A stretch of 5,426 bases of DNA from Flavimaricola sp. (GTDB lineage: Bacteria; Pseudomonadota; Alphaproteobacteria; Rhodobacterales; Rhodobacteraceae): positions 1 to 5,426 of the forward strand of contig JALZWD010000129.1 of NCBI GenBank assembly GCA_023300365.1. The letters run 5' to 3'. The translations under genes were made by a program, and so were the position numbers. A model generated the notes under the pieces. That model had not been told where the DNA came from, made no database searches, and was given only the letters and a program-made list of their open reading frames with translations. This document shows positions 1 through 5,426 of this stretch, piece after piece. The first letter of the stretch is position 1, and each line of letters opens with the position of its first letter.

Positions 1-537
1 CGCAAAATGCAGGTGGTGTTCCAAGACCCCTACGGCAGTTTTAACCCCCGCCACCGCGTCAGCCGCCTGCTCTGCGAGCCATTCCACCTGCTCGACACAC
101 CGCCCACAGGCACCGCAAGGCAAGCGGTGATTGAAACTGCCCTCACGGACGTGGGCCTCTCTGCGGGCGACACAGAAAAATATATCCACGAATTTTCGGG
201 CGGCCAACGCCAACGCCTCGCCATCGCCCGTGCCTTGATTATCGAGCCCGAATTGATCGTCTTTGACGAAGCGGTCTCGGCCCTCGATGTCTCGGTCCGC
301 GCACAAGTCCTCGATCTTTTGGCCGAGCTCTGCCGCAAGCGCACACTATCCTATTTGTTCATCAGCCACGACCTTTCCGTAGTCCGCTCAATCACGGACC
401 GCGTCTTGGTCATGCAGGCCGGAAAAATCGTCGAACAAGGGCAAACAGAGTCTGTTTTCCAAGATCCACAGCACCCCTACACACAACAGCTTTTGGCGGC
501 CGCACCAGTTTTGCCAGACCTGACAGGAGCCGCATGA
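1..537 (+). CDS. Oligopeptide/dipeptide-type ABC transporter ATP-binding protein, C-terminal part (5' end outside window)
   Basis: This is the nucleotide-binding subunit of a peptide/nickel-type (OppF/DppF-like) ABC importer. It sits on the inner face of the cytoplasmic membrane and powers uptake of a ligand delivered by a periplasmic binding protein. The frame is open from base 1, giving 178 visible residues, so the Walker A region lies upstream of the window. Visible in order are the Q-loop (VFQDP, Gln8 of the fragment), the ABC signature FSGGQRQR (65-72), Walker B with catalytic Glu (VFDE, 87-90), the D-loop SALD (93-96) and the switch His (ISHD, His123). The HPYT element (158-161) is typical of the C-terminal extension of oligopeptide transporter ATPases. 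The usual Walker B 'DEPTSALD' reads 'DEAVSALD' here, a conservative change that keeps the catalytic Glu. The stop lies 1 nt before the next gene, so the two are probably co-transcribed. Family assignment is secure; the transported substrate is unknown. Confidence 0.93.
   Translation, partial: RKMQVVFQDPYGSFNPRHRVSRLLCEPFHLLDTPPTGTARQAVIETALTDVGLSAGDTEKYIHEFSGGQRQRLAIARALIIEPELIVFDEAVSALDVSVRAQVLDLLAELCRKRTLSYLFISHDLSVVRSITDRVLVMQAGKIVEQGQTESVFQDPQHPYTQQLLAAAPVLPDLTGAA
525..529 (+). promoter_or_regulatory. Ribosome binding site of the aldehyde dehydrogenase gene
   Basis: AGGAG lies 9 nt before the ATG at 539, inside the last codons of the ABC ATPase gene. It supports the 539 start and suggests translation follows directly from the upstream gene. 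Confidence 0.75.
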
Positions 538-538
538 C

Positions 539-1987
539 ATGCCGCTAAATCCTTTTAATATCCCCGCCGCACATCATCTGATTGGTGGCAAATGGACCGC
601 TGGCCGCGACACGCTCGAGGTCCGAAATCCGTCAGATGATACACTCCTCACTACCATCGCGCGCGGCACAAACGATGACATCAACGCCGCCGTTTCCGCC
701 GCCGAGGATGCACGGCAAGGCGAGTGGGCCCGGATGACCGCCGTCGAGCGCGGTCGCGTCCTTTCGCGCATCGGCCAGTTGGTGCAGGAGCACATCGAAA
801 CACTGGCACTCATCGAGGCCATGGACGTCGGCAAACCACTCACTCAAGCCCGCGCCGACGCTGTGGCCCTCGCGCGTTATATGGAATTCTACGGCGGTGC
901 GGCGGACAAAGTCATGGGCCATACGATCCCCTATCTTGATGGATACACCGCCTATACGTTGCGCGAACCGCACGGTGTCACGGGCCATATTATACCGTGG
1001 AATTATCCCATGCAGATCATCGGCCGATCGGTGGGCGCGGCCCTCGCGATGGGCAACGCTTGCGTTCTCAAGCCCGCAGAAGATGCTTGTCTGACGGCGC
1101 TGGCTTTTGGTGCTATGGCACTTGAAGCGGGCCTGCCTGACGGCGCGCTCAATATCATCACGGGTTTGGGGTCCCAAGCAGGTGCGGCTCTGGCCGAACA
1201 TCCGGACATCCACCACATCTCTTTCACAGGATCGGTGGCCACCGGGCAAATAATCCAAGCCGCCGCCGCCAAAAACGTGATCCCCGTCACATTGGAGTTG
1301 GGCGGCAAATCCCCGCAATTGGTGTTTGATGACGCCGACCTTGATCGCGCCCTACCGTTCTTGATCAACGCCGGTATCCAAAATGCTGGACAAACCTGCT
1401 CGGCCTCAAGCCGTATTCTTGTGCAACGCAGCGCTTATGCAGAGGTGGTTGAGCGTATGTCCTTAGCCTATGAAAACCTGCGTGTTGGCCCCGCCACTGC
1501 CGATGCTAGCCTCGGTCCATTGATCTCGGCCAAACAAAAGAACGTTGTCGAAAATTACCTCGCTCAGGCGACAGACCTTACCTGCGCTGCAATAGGAAAA
1601 ATCGACCCTAACACACCACAAGGCGGCCATTACGTCGCGCCAGCGCTCTTTGCTGATGTGCCATCAGACCACCCGTTGGCCCAGCAAGAAATCTTTGGTC
1701 CGGTACAAGTCATCATCCCGTTTGAGACCGAAGAAGAGGCCGTCGAAATTGCCAACGGCACAGACTTTGGCCTTGTGGCTGCCATTTGGACGGCAGATGG
1801 CGCGCGGCAAATGCGGCTGGCCAAACATTTACGGGCGGGGCAAGTCTTCATCAACAATTACGGCGCAGGCGGCGGGGTCGAACTCCCCTTCGGCGGCGTC
1901 GGAAAATCGGGCCATGGACGCGAAAAAGGGTTTGACGCGCTCTACGGTTTCTCCACACTCAAAACAGTCGCAGCATGGCACGGATGA
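539..1987 (+). CDS. NAD(P)+-dependent aldehyde dehydrogenase
   Basis: This soluble ALDH-superfamily enzyme oxidises an aldehyde to the carboxylic acid with NAD(P)+. At 482 residues it has normal full length. Key residues are all present: Asn155 in PWNYP (oxyanion hole), Lys178 in LKPA and the FTGSVATG loop (229-236) for cofactor binding, general base Glu253 in LELGG, nucleophile Cys287 in GQTCSASSR, and Glu384/Phe386 in EIFGP. The C-terminal PFGGVGKSGHGRE block (450-462) is also standard. The start is fixed by an AGGAG 9 nt upstream. It lies between the transporter ATPase (1-nt gap) and a short-chain dehydrogenase (4-nt gap), so it probably oxidises an aldehyde formed from an imported compound. 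It lacks the diagnostic context for methylmalonate-semialdehyde, betaine-aldehyde or succinate-semialdehyde dehydrogenase, so no specific substrate is given. Activity class is nearly certain; substrate is open. Confidence 0.95.
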   Translation: MPLNPFNIPAAHHLIGGKWTAGRDTLEVRNPSDDTLLTTIARGTNDDINAAVSAAEDARQGEWARMTAVERGRVLSRIGQLVQEHIETLALIEAMDVGKPLTQARADAVALARYMEFYGGAADKVMGHTIPYLDGYTAYTLREPHGVTGHIIPWNYPMQIIGRSVGAALAMGNACVLKPAEDACLTALAFGAMALEAGLPDGALNIITGLGSQAGAALAEHPDIHHISFTGSVATGQIIQAAAAKNVIPVTLELGGKSPQLVFDDADLDRALPFLINAGIQNAGQTCSASSRILVQRSAYAEVVERMSLAYENLRVGPATADASLGPLISAKQKNVVENYLAQATDLTCAAIGKIDPNTPQGGHYVAPALFADVPSDHPLAQQEIFGPVQVIIPFETEEEAVEIANGTDFGLVAAIWTADGARQMRLAKHLRAGQVFINNYGAGGGVELPFGGVGKSGHGREKGFDALYGFSTLKTVAAWHG

Positions 1988-1991
1988 TCAC

Positions 1992-2732
1992 ATGAAACTC
2001 AGCAATAAAACCGCAATCGTGACTGGCGCCGCCTCAGGGTTTGGCGCGGGAATTGCCCGCAAATTCGCAGCAGAAGGCGCGCAAGTGATGGTCGTGGACA
2101 CGAACGAAGAAGCCGCTGAAGCCATCGCGACAGAAATCAATGGGTTTTGGCGCAACTGCGATGTCTCGGACGCGCAATCGGTTCAGAATATGGTGCAATC
2201 AAGCCTTAACCGATTGGGCCATATTGATATCTTGGTGAACAATGCTGGGATCACCCATTTGCCCGGCCCCATGGAAGACATCTCCGAAGACGATTTTGAC
2301 CGCGTCACAAGCGTAAACATGAAGTCGGTCTTTCTCACAGCCAAAAACATCGTCCCCCACATGAAGCATCGCAACATGGGCGCGATCCTCAATGTCGCCT
2401 CAACTGCTGGGATCTCGCCGCGGCCCAATCTCAATTGGTATAATGCCTCAAAGGGTTGGATGATTACGGCAACCAAGGCAATGGCGGTTGAACTGGCCCC
2501 GCATCAGGTTCGCGTCAACGCAATCAACCCCGTCGCTGGCGAAACGCCCCTGCTCAAGACCTTCATGGGCGAGGATACCCCCGAGCGTCGAGCGCAATTC
2601 CTCTCCACAATCCCGCTCGGTCGCTTCTCCACCCCCCAAGACATAGGCCAAGCCGCCGCATTCTTGTGTTCCGATGAGGCCAGCATGATCACCGGCGTCG
2701 CACTAGAAGTCGACGGAGGTCGCTGCATATGA
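1992..2732 (+). CDS. Short-chain dehydrogenase/reductase (classical SDR, NAD-preferring)
   Basis: This cytosolic Rossmann-fold oxidoreductase of 246 residues interconverts an alcohol and a carbonyl. The classical SDR motifs are complete: cofactor loop TGAASGFG (11-18), Asp36 at the end of the second strand (which predicts NAD(H) over NADP(H)), NNAG (83-86), and the catalytic set Asn109, Ser137, Tyr150 and Lys154 (YNASK). The C-terminal VDGGRCI is typical of FabG-like and sugar/polyol dehydrogenase-like members. The frame stays open far upstream inside the ALDH gene, but ATG 1992 puts the first strand (TAIVTG) at the usual distance from the N-terminus. The Shine-Dalgarno is weak (GGAT, around 1982), so translation may depend on coupling to the ALDH gene that ends 4 nt earlier. 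Pairing with an ALDH suggests sequential oxidation, although many SDRs act on secondary alcohols or ketones. Substrate is unknown. Confidence 0.93.
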   Translation: MKLSNKTAIVTGAASGFGAGIARKFAAEGAQVMVVDTNEEAAEAIATEINGFWRNCDVSDAQSVQNMVQSSLNRLGHIDILVNNAGITHLPGPMEDISEDDFDRVTSVNMKSVFLTAKNIVPHMKHRNMGAILNVASTAGISPRPNLNWYNASKGWMITATKAMAVELAPHQVRVNAINPVAGETPLLKTFMGEDTPERRAQFLSTIPLGRFSTPQDIGQAAAFLCSDEASMITGVALEVDGGRCI

Positions 2733-2743
2733 CCCATGGTTCT

Positions 2744-2762
2744 CATCTTGCCAAAAATACTC
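2744..2762. other. Short intergenic motif resembling one recurrent in Rhodobacterales
   Basis: CATCTTGCCAAAAATACTC lies 11 nt after the SDR stop codon, in an A-rich stretch. I recall very similar sequences (CTTGCCAAAAATACTCC) recurring between genes in Rhodobacterales genomes. It has no internal hairpin and occurs once in this window. Its function is unknown, and its repeat status rests on memory, not on a search. Confidence 0.4.
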
Positions 2763-2862
2763 AAAAAAACACCGATCCAAAACACCATGGCCGGGTTCCT
2801 AAGGTCTTCGCGCGTCACGTCGCCCTGACCAAAATAATGGTGTGCGGCGCAGCCGCCCTTTT

Positions 2863-2866
2863 GGGA
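2863..2866 (+). promoter_or_regulatory. Likely ribosome binding site of the P1 peptidase gene
   Basis: GGGA lies 8 nt before ATG 2875. It favours that start over an in-frame GTG at 2842, which would add 11 residues not expected for the family. Confidence 0.5.
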
Positions 2867-2874
2867 TCGATCTG

Positions 2875-3867
2875 ATGATCCTCGGCGCCCGCAATCTGAT
2901 TACCGATGTGCCCGGCCTCCTTGTTGGGAACGCAGAGAATCATACGATCAAATCTGGGACAACAGTTTTGCTGGCAGAAGCGCCTTTTACTGCCAGCCAT
3001 CACACTATGGGCGGCGCTCCGGGAAGCCGCGAGACGGATTTACTCGCGCCCGATAAATCCGTGGCTCAGGTCGATGCGCTGGTGCTTTCTGGTGGGTCGG
3101 CTTTTGGTCTTGATGCCTGTTCTGGCGTTGTTGATGCCTTGCGCCATGATGGCCGCGGGTTTGCGGTTGGTCCGGCTCTTGTGCCGATTGTCCCCGGCGC
3201 GATTATTTTTGATCTGATCAATGGCGGCGAAAAGGGCTGGGGTACAAATCCTTATCGCGCCCTTGGAACAAGGGCCTATGAAAACGCCAGCAACACCTTC
3301 CAAATCGGTACCCATGGCGCGGGCACAGGTGCGCTAGCTGGGAATACCAAGGGCGGTCTTGGATCTGCGTCATTTGTTCTTGCGGATGGCACGACGGTTG
3401 GGGCGCTTGTTGTGGCCAATCCCGTTGGGGATGTTACCACGCCGAACGGCCATCTTTGGGCCGCACCCTTTGAGACAGCAGGTGAATTTGGCGGCCACAC
3501 ACCCGATCTGGCGACAGGCCTTGCTCTACCCCACAACAGCGCCAAGGTCGCCGCGATGATGGCCCACTCAGAGCGGGCCAACACCACAATTGCGATTATC
3601 GCAACGGATGCCCCTCTTACCAAGGCGCAATGTCAGCGCCTTGCGATTGCCGCCCATGACGGGATTGCACGGGCAATTGTGCCTGCGCATACGCCAATGG
3701 ACGGTGACACGATATTTGCCCTCTCAACCACCCAACAGGGTGATGCCGCACCCGATCTTGCGGCACTTTGCCATGCCGGAGCGATGTGCCTAACCCGCGC
3801 CATCGGGCGCGCCGTTGTTGCCGCCACGCCTGCGCCACACGATCTGCTTCCTTGTTGGTCCTCCTAG
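2875..3867 (+). CDS. P1 family (S58, DmpA/NylC-like) self-cleaving peptidase/amidohydrolase
   Basis: This is an N-terminal-nucleophile hydrolase of 330 residues. The family includes DmpA aminopeptidase, beta-peptidyl aminopeptidases and the nylon-oligomer hydrolase NylC. The precursor cuts itself into two chains and the new N-terminal Ser or Thr becomes the catalytic residue. Here the family pattern places cleavage at Asn236-Thr237 (ERA-N-TTIAIIATDAPL), giving chains of about 236 and 94 residues. Other conserved stretches are ARNLITDVPGLLVGNA (5-20), LSGGSAFGLDA (71-81), GTGALAGNTKGGLG (150-163) and ANPVGDV (181-187). No signal peptide is visible, so it is probably cytosolic. ATG 2875 is chosen because family members begin shortly before 'RNLITDVPG' and a GGGA precedes it. 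It follows the transporter-ALDH-SDR genes after 142 nt, so it may cleave an imported peptide or amide. Cleavage position and substrate are inferred. Confidence 0.9.
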   Translation: MILGARNLITDVPGLLVGNAENHTIKSGTTVLLAEAPFTASHHTMGGAPGSRETDLLAPDKSVAQVDALVLSGGSAFGLDACSGVVDALRHDGRGFAVGPALVPIVPGAIIFDLINGGEKGWGTNPYRALGTRAYENASNTFQIGTHGAGTGALAGNTKGGLGSASFVLADGTTVGALVVANPVGDVTTPNGHLWAAPFETAGEFGGHTPDLATGLALPHNSAKVAAMMAHSERANTTIAIIATDAPLTKAQCQRLAIAAHDGIARAIVPAHTPMDGDTIFALSTTQQGDAAPDLAALCHAGAMCLTRAIGRAVVAATPAPHDLLPCWSS

Positions 3868-3895
3868 GCCCTGCGACAACTGGTCCGTGGGCATT

Positions 3896-3924
3896 TTGAG
3901 GGAAAATCGAGTATCCTCTACATC
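3896..3924 (+). promoter_or_regulatory. Possible sigma-70-type promoter upstream of the DUF983 gene
   Basis: TTGAGG (3896-3901) and TACATC (3919-3924) are separated by exactly 17 nt. Each hexamer matches four of six consensus bases. The pair lies in the 82-nt gap after the P1 peptidase gene, about 25 nt before the DUF983 start. The match is modest and could be chance. Confidence 0.25.
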
Positions 3925-3949
3925 TGAACTTCGTAGAATTGTGAGTCCC

Positions 3950-4351
3950 ATGTCTGTTTCGACCATCATTGACACTCAGGAACGCGCAGCCAAGCCCGCA
4001 ATCACCGCCGGGTTCAAGCGCCGGTGTCCCAATTGCCATGAAGGGTCGATGTTCGACGGCTATTTGCAAGCGGTGCACAGCTGTGCGGTATGCGGCGAGG
4101 AATTGCACCATCACCGGGCCGATGATGGCCCGGCCTATATTGTGATTTTATTGGTTGCGCATATCGTTGGCTTTGTCTTCCACTTTGCGTTCAACCTTTT
4201 AAACCGTGACCCGGTTTTGATGATATCGGTGCTGGTCCCGCTCTCGGTGGGCTTGTGTCTTGTTCTTTTGCCTCGGGTCAAAGGCGGATTGATCGGACTG
4301 CAGTGGGCCAAGCGGATGCATGGCTTTTCTGTTGATCACAGCGCCAACTAG
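3950..4351 (+). CDS. DUF983 family small membrane protein with zinc-ribbon-like N-terminus
   Basis: This 133-residue protein belongs to the uncharacterised DUF983 family, common in alphaproteobacteria. The N-terminal cytosolic part carries two CxxC pairs, CPNC (26-29) and CAVC (45-48), expected to bind one zinc ion. Next come the family motif HHHRADDGPAY (53-63) and two hydrophobic membrane segments (about 62-83 and 88-108), with a short basic tail. No biochemical function is established for the family, and I infer none. The frame is open back to 3815, but that part overlaps the P1 peptidase gene and lacks family similarity. ATG 3950 gives the usual short leader before the first CxxC; an in-frame GTG at 3941 is a minor alternative. 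The last 4 bases overlap the end of convergent iolB. Confidence 0.88.
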   Translation: MSVSTIIDTQERAAKPAITAGFKRRCPNCHEGSMFDGYLQAVHSCAVCGEELHHHRADDGPAYIVILLVAHIVGFVFHFAFNLLNRDPVLMISVLVPLSVGLCLVLLPRVKGGLIGLQWAKRMHGFSVDHSAN

Positions 4352-4372
4352 TCTGCATCGCGCTGTGCGATC
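4334..4372. terminator. Candidate bidirectional terminator stem-loop at the convergent gene ends
   Basis: CACAGCGC (4337-4344) and GCGCTGTG (4360-4367) form a perfect 8-bp inverted repeat with six G-C pairs and a 15-nt loop. GAT (4334-4336) and ATC (4370-4372) can add three pairs beyond a 2-nt bulge. Both stop codons lie in the loop, at the shared CTAG. No T-run follows on either strand, so it is not a textbook intrinsic terminator. Its position between convergent genes supports an end-of-transcript role. Confidence 0.42.
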
Positions 4373-5160
4373 CAATCGTGGTCGGGATCATTCTCAAACC
4401 GCCAATTGCGGCGGGGCCCAGCCATGACATTCAAATAATATAAATTGTATCCATAGGGCGCACCGCAGGGGTGATGTCCTTTGGGGACCAGAACCACATC
4501 ACCATCTTTGACGGCCATGGTTTCGTCGAGTGATCCATCCTCAGTATACACCCGCTGAACTGCAAAGCCCTGTGCGGGATCAAGACGATGGTAATAGGTT
4601 TCCTCGAGATAGGTCATGCGCGGAAAATCATCCTCGTCGTGGCGATGGCTGGGATAGGACGACCAATTTCCAGACGGCGTAAAAACTTCGGTCACCAAGA
4701 GGCTATCTGCAACGTTGCGACCCTCCATGGCGATGTTGTTAATATAGCGCGTGTTTTGTCCTTTGCCGCGCGGTGTCAGCTCAATCCCTTGGGGGCCAAG
4801 CCGCTGCGCCTTGTGACCACCCTTGCCCGGCGCACTACACACCGCAAGGACACAATCGGTGGTGGCCCGCGCCGTCCAGTTGGATCCGTTTGGCACATAG
4901 AGACAATGTGGCGGGGTGCGGTCAAAGACGTTTAAACGATCGCCCATCTCGCCAAAATCAACATCCGCGGCCGTCAGCATGGCCTTGCCCTCAACAATCA
5001 CAAGGATCACCTCGCGGTCGCCCGTTGCTTCGGCGACTTTGTCACCCGGCTTGAGGTGGTAGAGCCCAAAGCCGACATAGCCCCAATTTGCACTCTCGGG
5101 GGTAATGTCATGCACCTTGCCCGTTGTTCCCATTGGCTTGCGCAACAAGTTCGCATTCAT
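4348..5160 (-). CDS. iolB: 5-deoxy-glucuronate isomerase (IolB), myo-inositol catabolism
   Basis: IolB converts 5-deoxy-D-glucuronate to 2-deoxy-5-keto-D-gluconate, the step before IolC phosphorylation in bacterial myo-inositol breakdown; it is a cytosolic bicupin-like enzyme. The 270-residue length is normal. Family hallmarks are WSSYPSHRHDEDDFP (166-180, with His172 and His174), LEETYYHRLDPAQGF (185-199), QRVYTEDGSLDE (202-213), VLVPKGHHP (223-231) and YYLNVMAGPRRNW (241-253). His172, His174, Glu187 and His230 are the likely metal ligands, inferred by analogy with the cupin fold. The start at 5160 is supported by AAGGAG 8 nt upstream. It lies 79 nt after a 3-hydroxyisobutyrate-dehydrogenase-like gene on the same strand, so the two may form an operon. 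Its end overlaps the DUF983 gene by 4 bp. The other iol genes are not in this window and would be expected beyond the right edge or elsewhere. Confidence 0.96.
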   Translation of the reverse strand: MNANLLRKPMGTTGKVHDITPESANWGYVGFGLYHLKPGDKVAEATGDREVILVIVEGKAMLTAADVDFGEMGDRLNVFDRTPPHCLYVPNGSNWTARATTDCVLAVCSAPGKGGHKAQRLGPQGIELTPRGKGQNTRYINNIAMEGRNVADSLLVTEVFTPSGNWSSYPSHRHDEDDFPRMTYLEETYYHRLDPAQGFAVQRVYTEDGSLDETMAVKDGDVVLVPKGHHPCGAPYGYNLYYLNVMAGPRRNWRFENDPDHDWIAQRDAD

Positions 5161-5168
5161 TCAAAAAG

Positions 5169-5174
5169 CTCCTT
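5169..5174 (-). promoter_or_regulatory. Ribosome binding site of iolB
   Basis: On the - strand AAGGAG is followed by an 8-nt spacer and the ATG at 5160. This strong site fixes the iolB start and suggests iolB is translated independently of the upstream gene. Confidence 0.85.
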
Positions 5175-5239
5175 GGATCAAACGCTCTGACGTGCCGATA
5201 TCCCATGCGTGCGCCGCATCGGTTTTGGGCCGGGCATGG

Positions 5240-5426
5240 TCATTTCTTGGCAAATTTCCCGGCATAAAATTCAACCATTTGACTGACCATGTCGTCCGCC
5301 TGTCCGCTGTCGCGGGCCTCTTGCAATGCCCCGAGCGCACCGTTTGCCATGATGCTTTCGGCGCCAGCATCCTTGGCCATTTGAGCATAGTAGCCAACGT
5401 CCTTGGCGGCATTCTTAATCGCAAAG
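5240..5426 (-). CDS. 3-hydroxyisobutyrate dehydrogenase-like NAD(P)-dependent oxidoreductase, C-terminal end (5' part outside window)
   Basis: Only the last 61 residues are visible, read from codon 5425-5423 to TGA at 5242-5240. They begin FAIKNAAKDVGYYAQMAKDA and end in MVEFYAGKFAKK. The KNAAKD stretch followed by YYAQMAKDAGAESIM fits the all-alpha C-terminal domain of beta-hydroxyacid dehydrogenases (the 3-hydroxyisobutyrate/6-phosphogluconate dehydrogenase-like superfamily), where a conserved K-D element is followed by a helix with A and G residues. The cofactor-binding domain and catalytic Lys lie outside the window. Being upstream of iolB on the same strand, it may share the inositol operon, perhaps oxidising a related hydroxy acid or polyol. 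The family call rests on a short tail and is moderate; substrate is unknown. Confidence 0.65.
   Translation of the reverse strand, partial: FAIKNAAKDVGYYAQMAKDAGAESIMANGALGALQEARDSGQADDMVSQMVEFYAGKFAKK

Noticed and set aside
632..1318. A 228-codon open frame on the - strand inside the aldehyde dehydrogenase gene
   Set aside because: It lies wholly antisense to a complete ALDH with every catalytic residue. Its translation has low complexity, shows no recognisable domain, and is what GC-rich coding sequence produces by chance.
1650..1991. An in-frame upstream extension of the SDR
   Set aside because: It runs inside the ALDH coding region, and its translation resembles no SDR sequence. The Rossmann fold starts properly from ATG 1992.
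2734..2790. Two CCATGG palindromes that could pair as ends of a hairpin after the SDR gene
   Set aside because: The stem is only 7 bp with a loop of over 40 nt and no T-run, too weak to call a terminator.
3853..3880. A GTTG...CAAC pairing around the P1 peptidase stop codon as a possible terminator
   Set aside because: The stem is about 6 bp with a bulge and no T-run, so it is not supportable.
3815..3949. An in-frame upstream extension of the DUF983 protein
   Set aside because: It overlaps the end of the P1 peptidase gene and adds 45 residues without family similarity. ATG 3950 gives the normal family length.
3617..4114. A 165-codon open frame on the - strand across the 3' end of the P1 peptidase gene and the 5' end of the DUF983 gene
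   Set aside because: Both + strand genes have clear family motifs. The antisense product has no recognisable fold and is rich in Arg, Gln and His, as expected for a shadow frame.
5195..5222. A small hairpin between the dehydrogenase-like gene and iolB (ATGCG 5205-5209 with CGCAT 5215-5219, or CCGAT 5195-5199 with ATCGG 5218-5222)
   Set aside because: Both stems are only 5 bp and exclude each other. Such pairing is common by chance.
5161..5424. An 87-codon - strand frame upstream of iolB
   Set aside because: The frame ending at 5240 on the same strand gives a recognisable dehydrogenase C-terminus. This alternative translation is Arg/Pro-rich with no family likeness.

Overview
The window looks like chromosomal DNA from an alphaproteobacterium, most likely a member of the Rhodobacterales. 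The reasons are the moderately GC-rich coding sequence, the style of the encoded proteins, tight operon packing, and a short A-rich intergenic motif (2744-2762) of a type I remember from that order. The assignment is an inference, since no rRNA or other marker gene is present. I see no mobile element, CRISPR array, tRNA or rRNA. No stretch longer than about 150 bases lacks a gene.

The left part (1-2732, + strand) is one tightly packed operon segment. It holds the C-terminal part of an oligopeptide/dipeptide-type ABC transporter ATPase, then an aldehyde dehydrogenase 1 nt downstream, then a short-chain dehydrogenase/reductase 4 nt further on. Uptake followed by alcohol-to-aldehyde or aldehyde-to-acid oxidation is a plausible joint role, but the substrate cannot be read from the sequence. 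After a 142-nt gap comes a P1-family (S58, DmpA/NylC-like) self-cleaving peptidase/amidohydrolase (2875-3867). It could belong to the same catabolic unit or be transcribed separately.

After an 82-nt gap with a weak possible promoter, a small DUF983 zinc-ribbon membrane protein follows (3950-4351, + strand). It converges on a - strand operon read from the right edge: the 3' end of a 3-hydroxyisobutyrate-dehydrogenase-like gene (5240 to the edge), then iolB (4348-5160), which encodes the myo-inositol catabolic enzyme 5-deoxy-glucuronate isomerase. The right side is therefore probably one end of an inositol catabolism locus that continues beyond the window.

The most notable structural detail is the convergent junction. 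The DUF983 and iolB genes share a 4-bp CTAG that gives a TAG stop on each strand. This sits in the loop of a perfect 8-bp GC-rich inverted repeat, a candidate bidirectional terminator built from the coding ends of both genes. I found no convincing evidence of a wholly new biological system; the rest looks like ordinary catabolic gene content.
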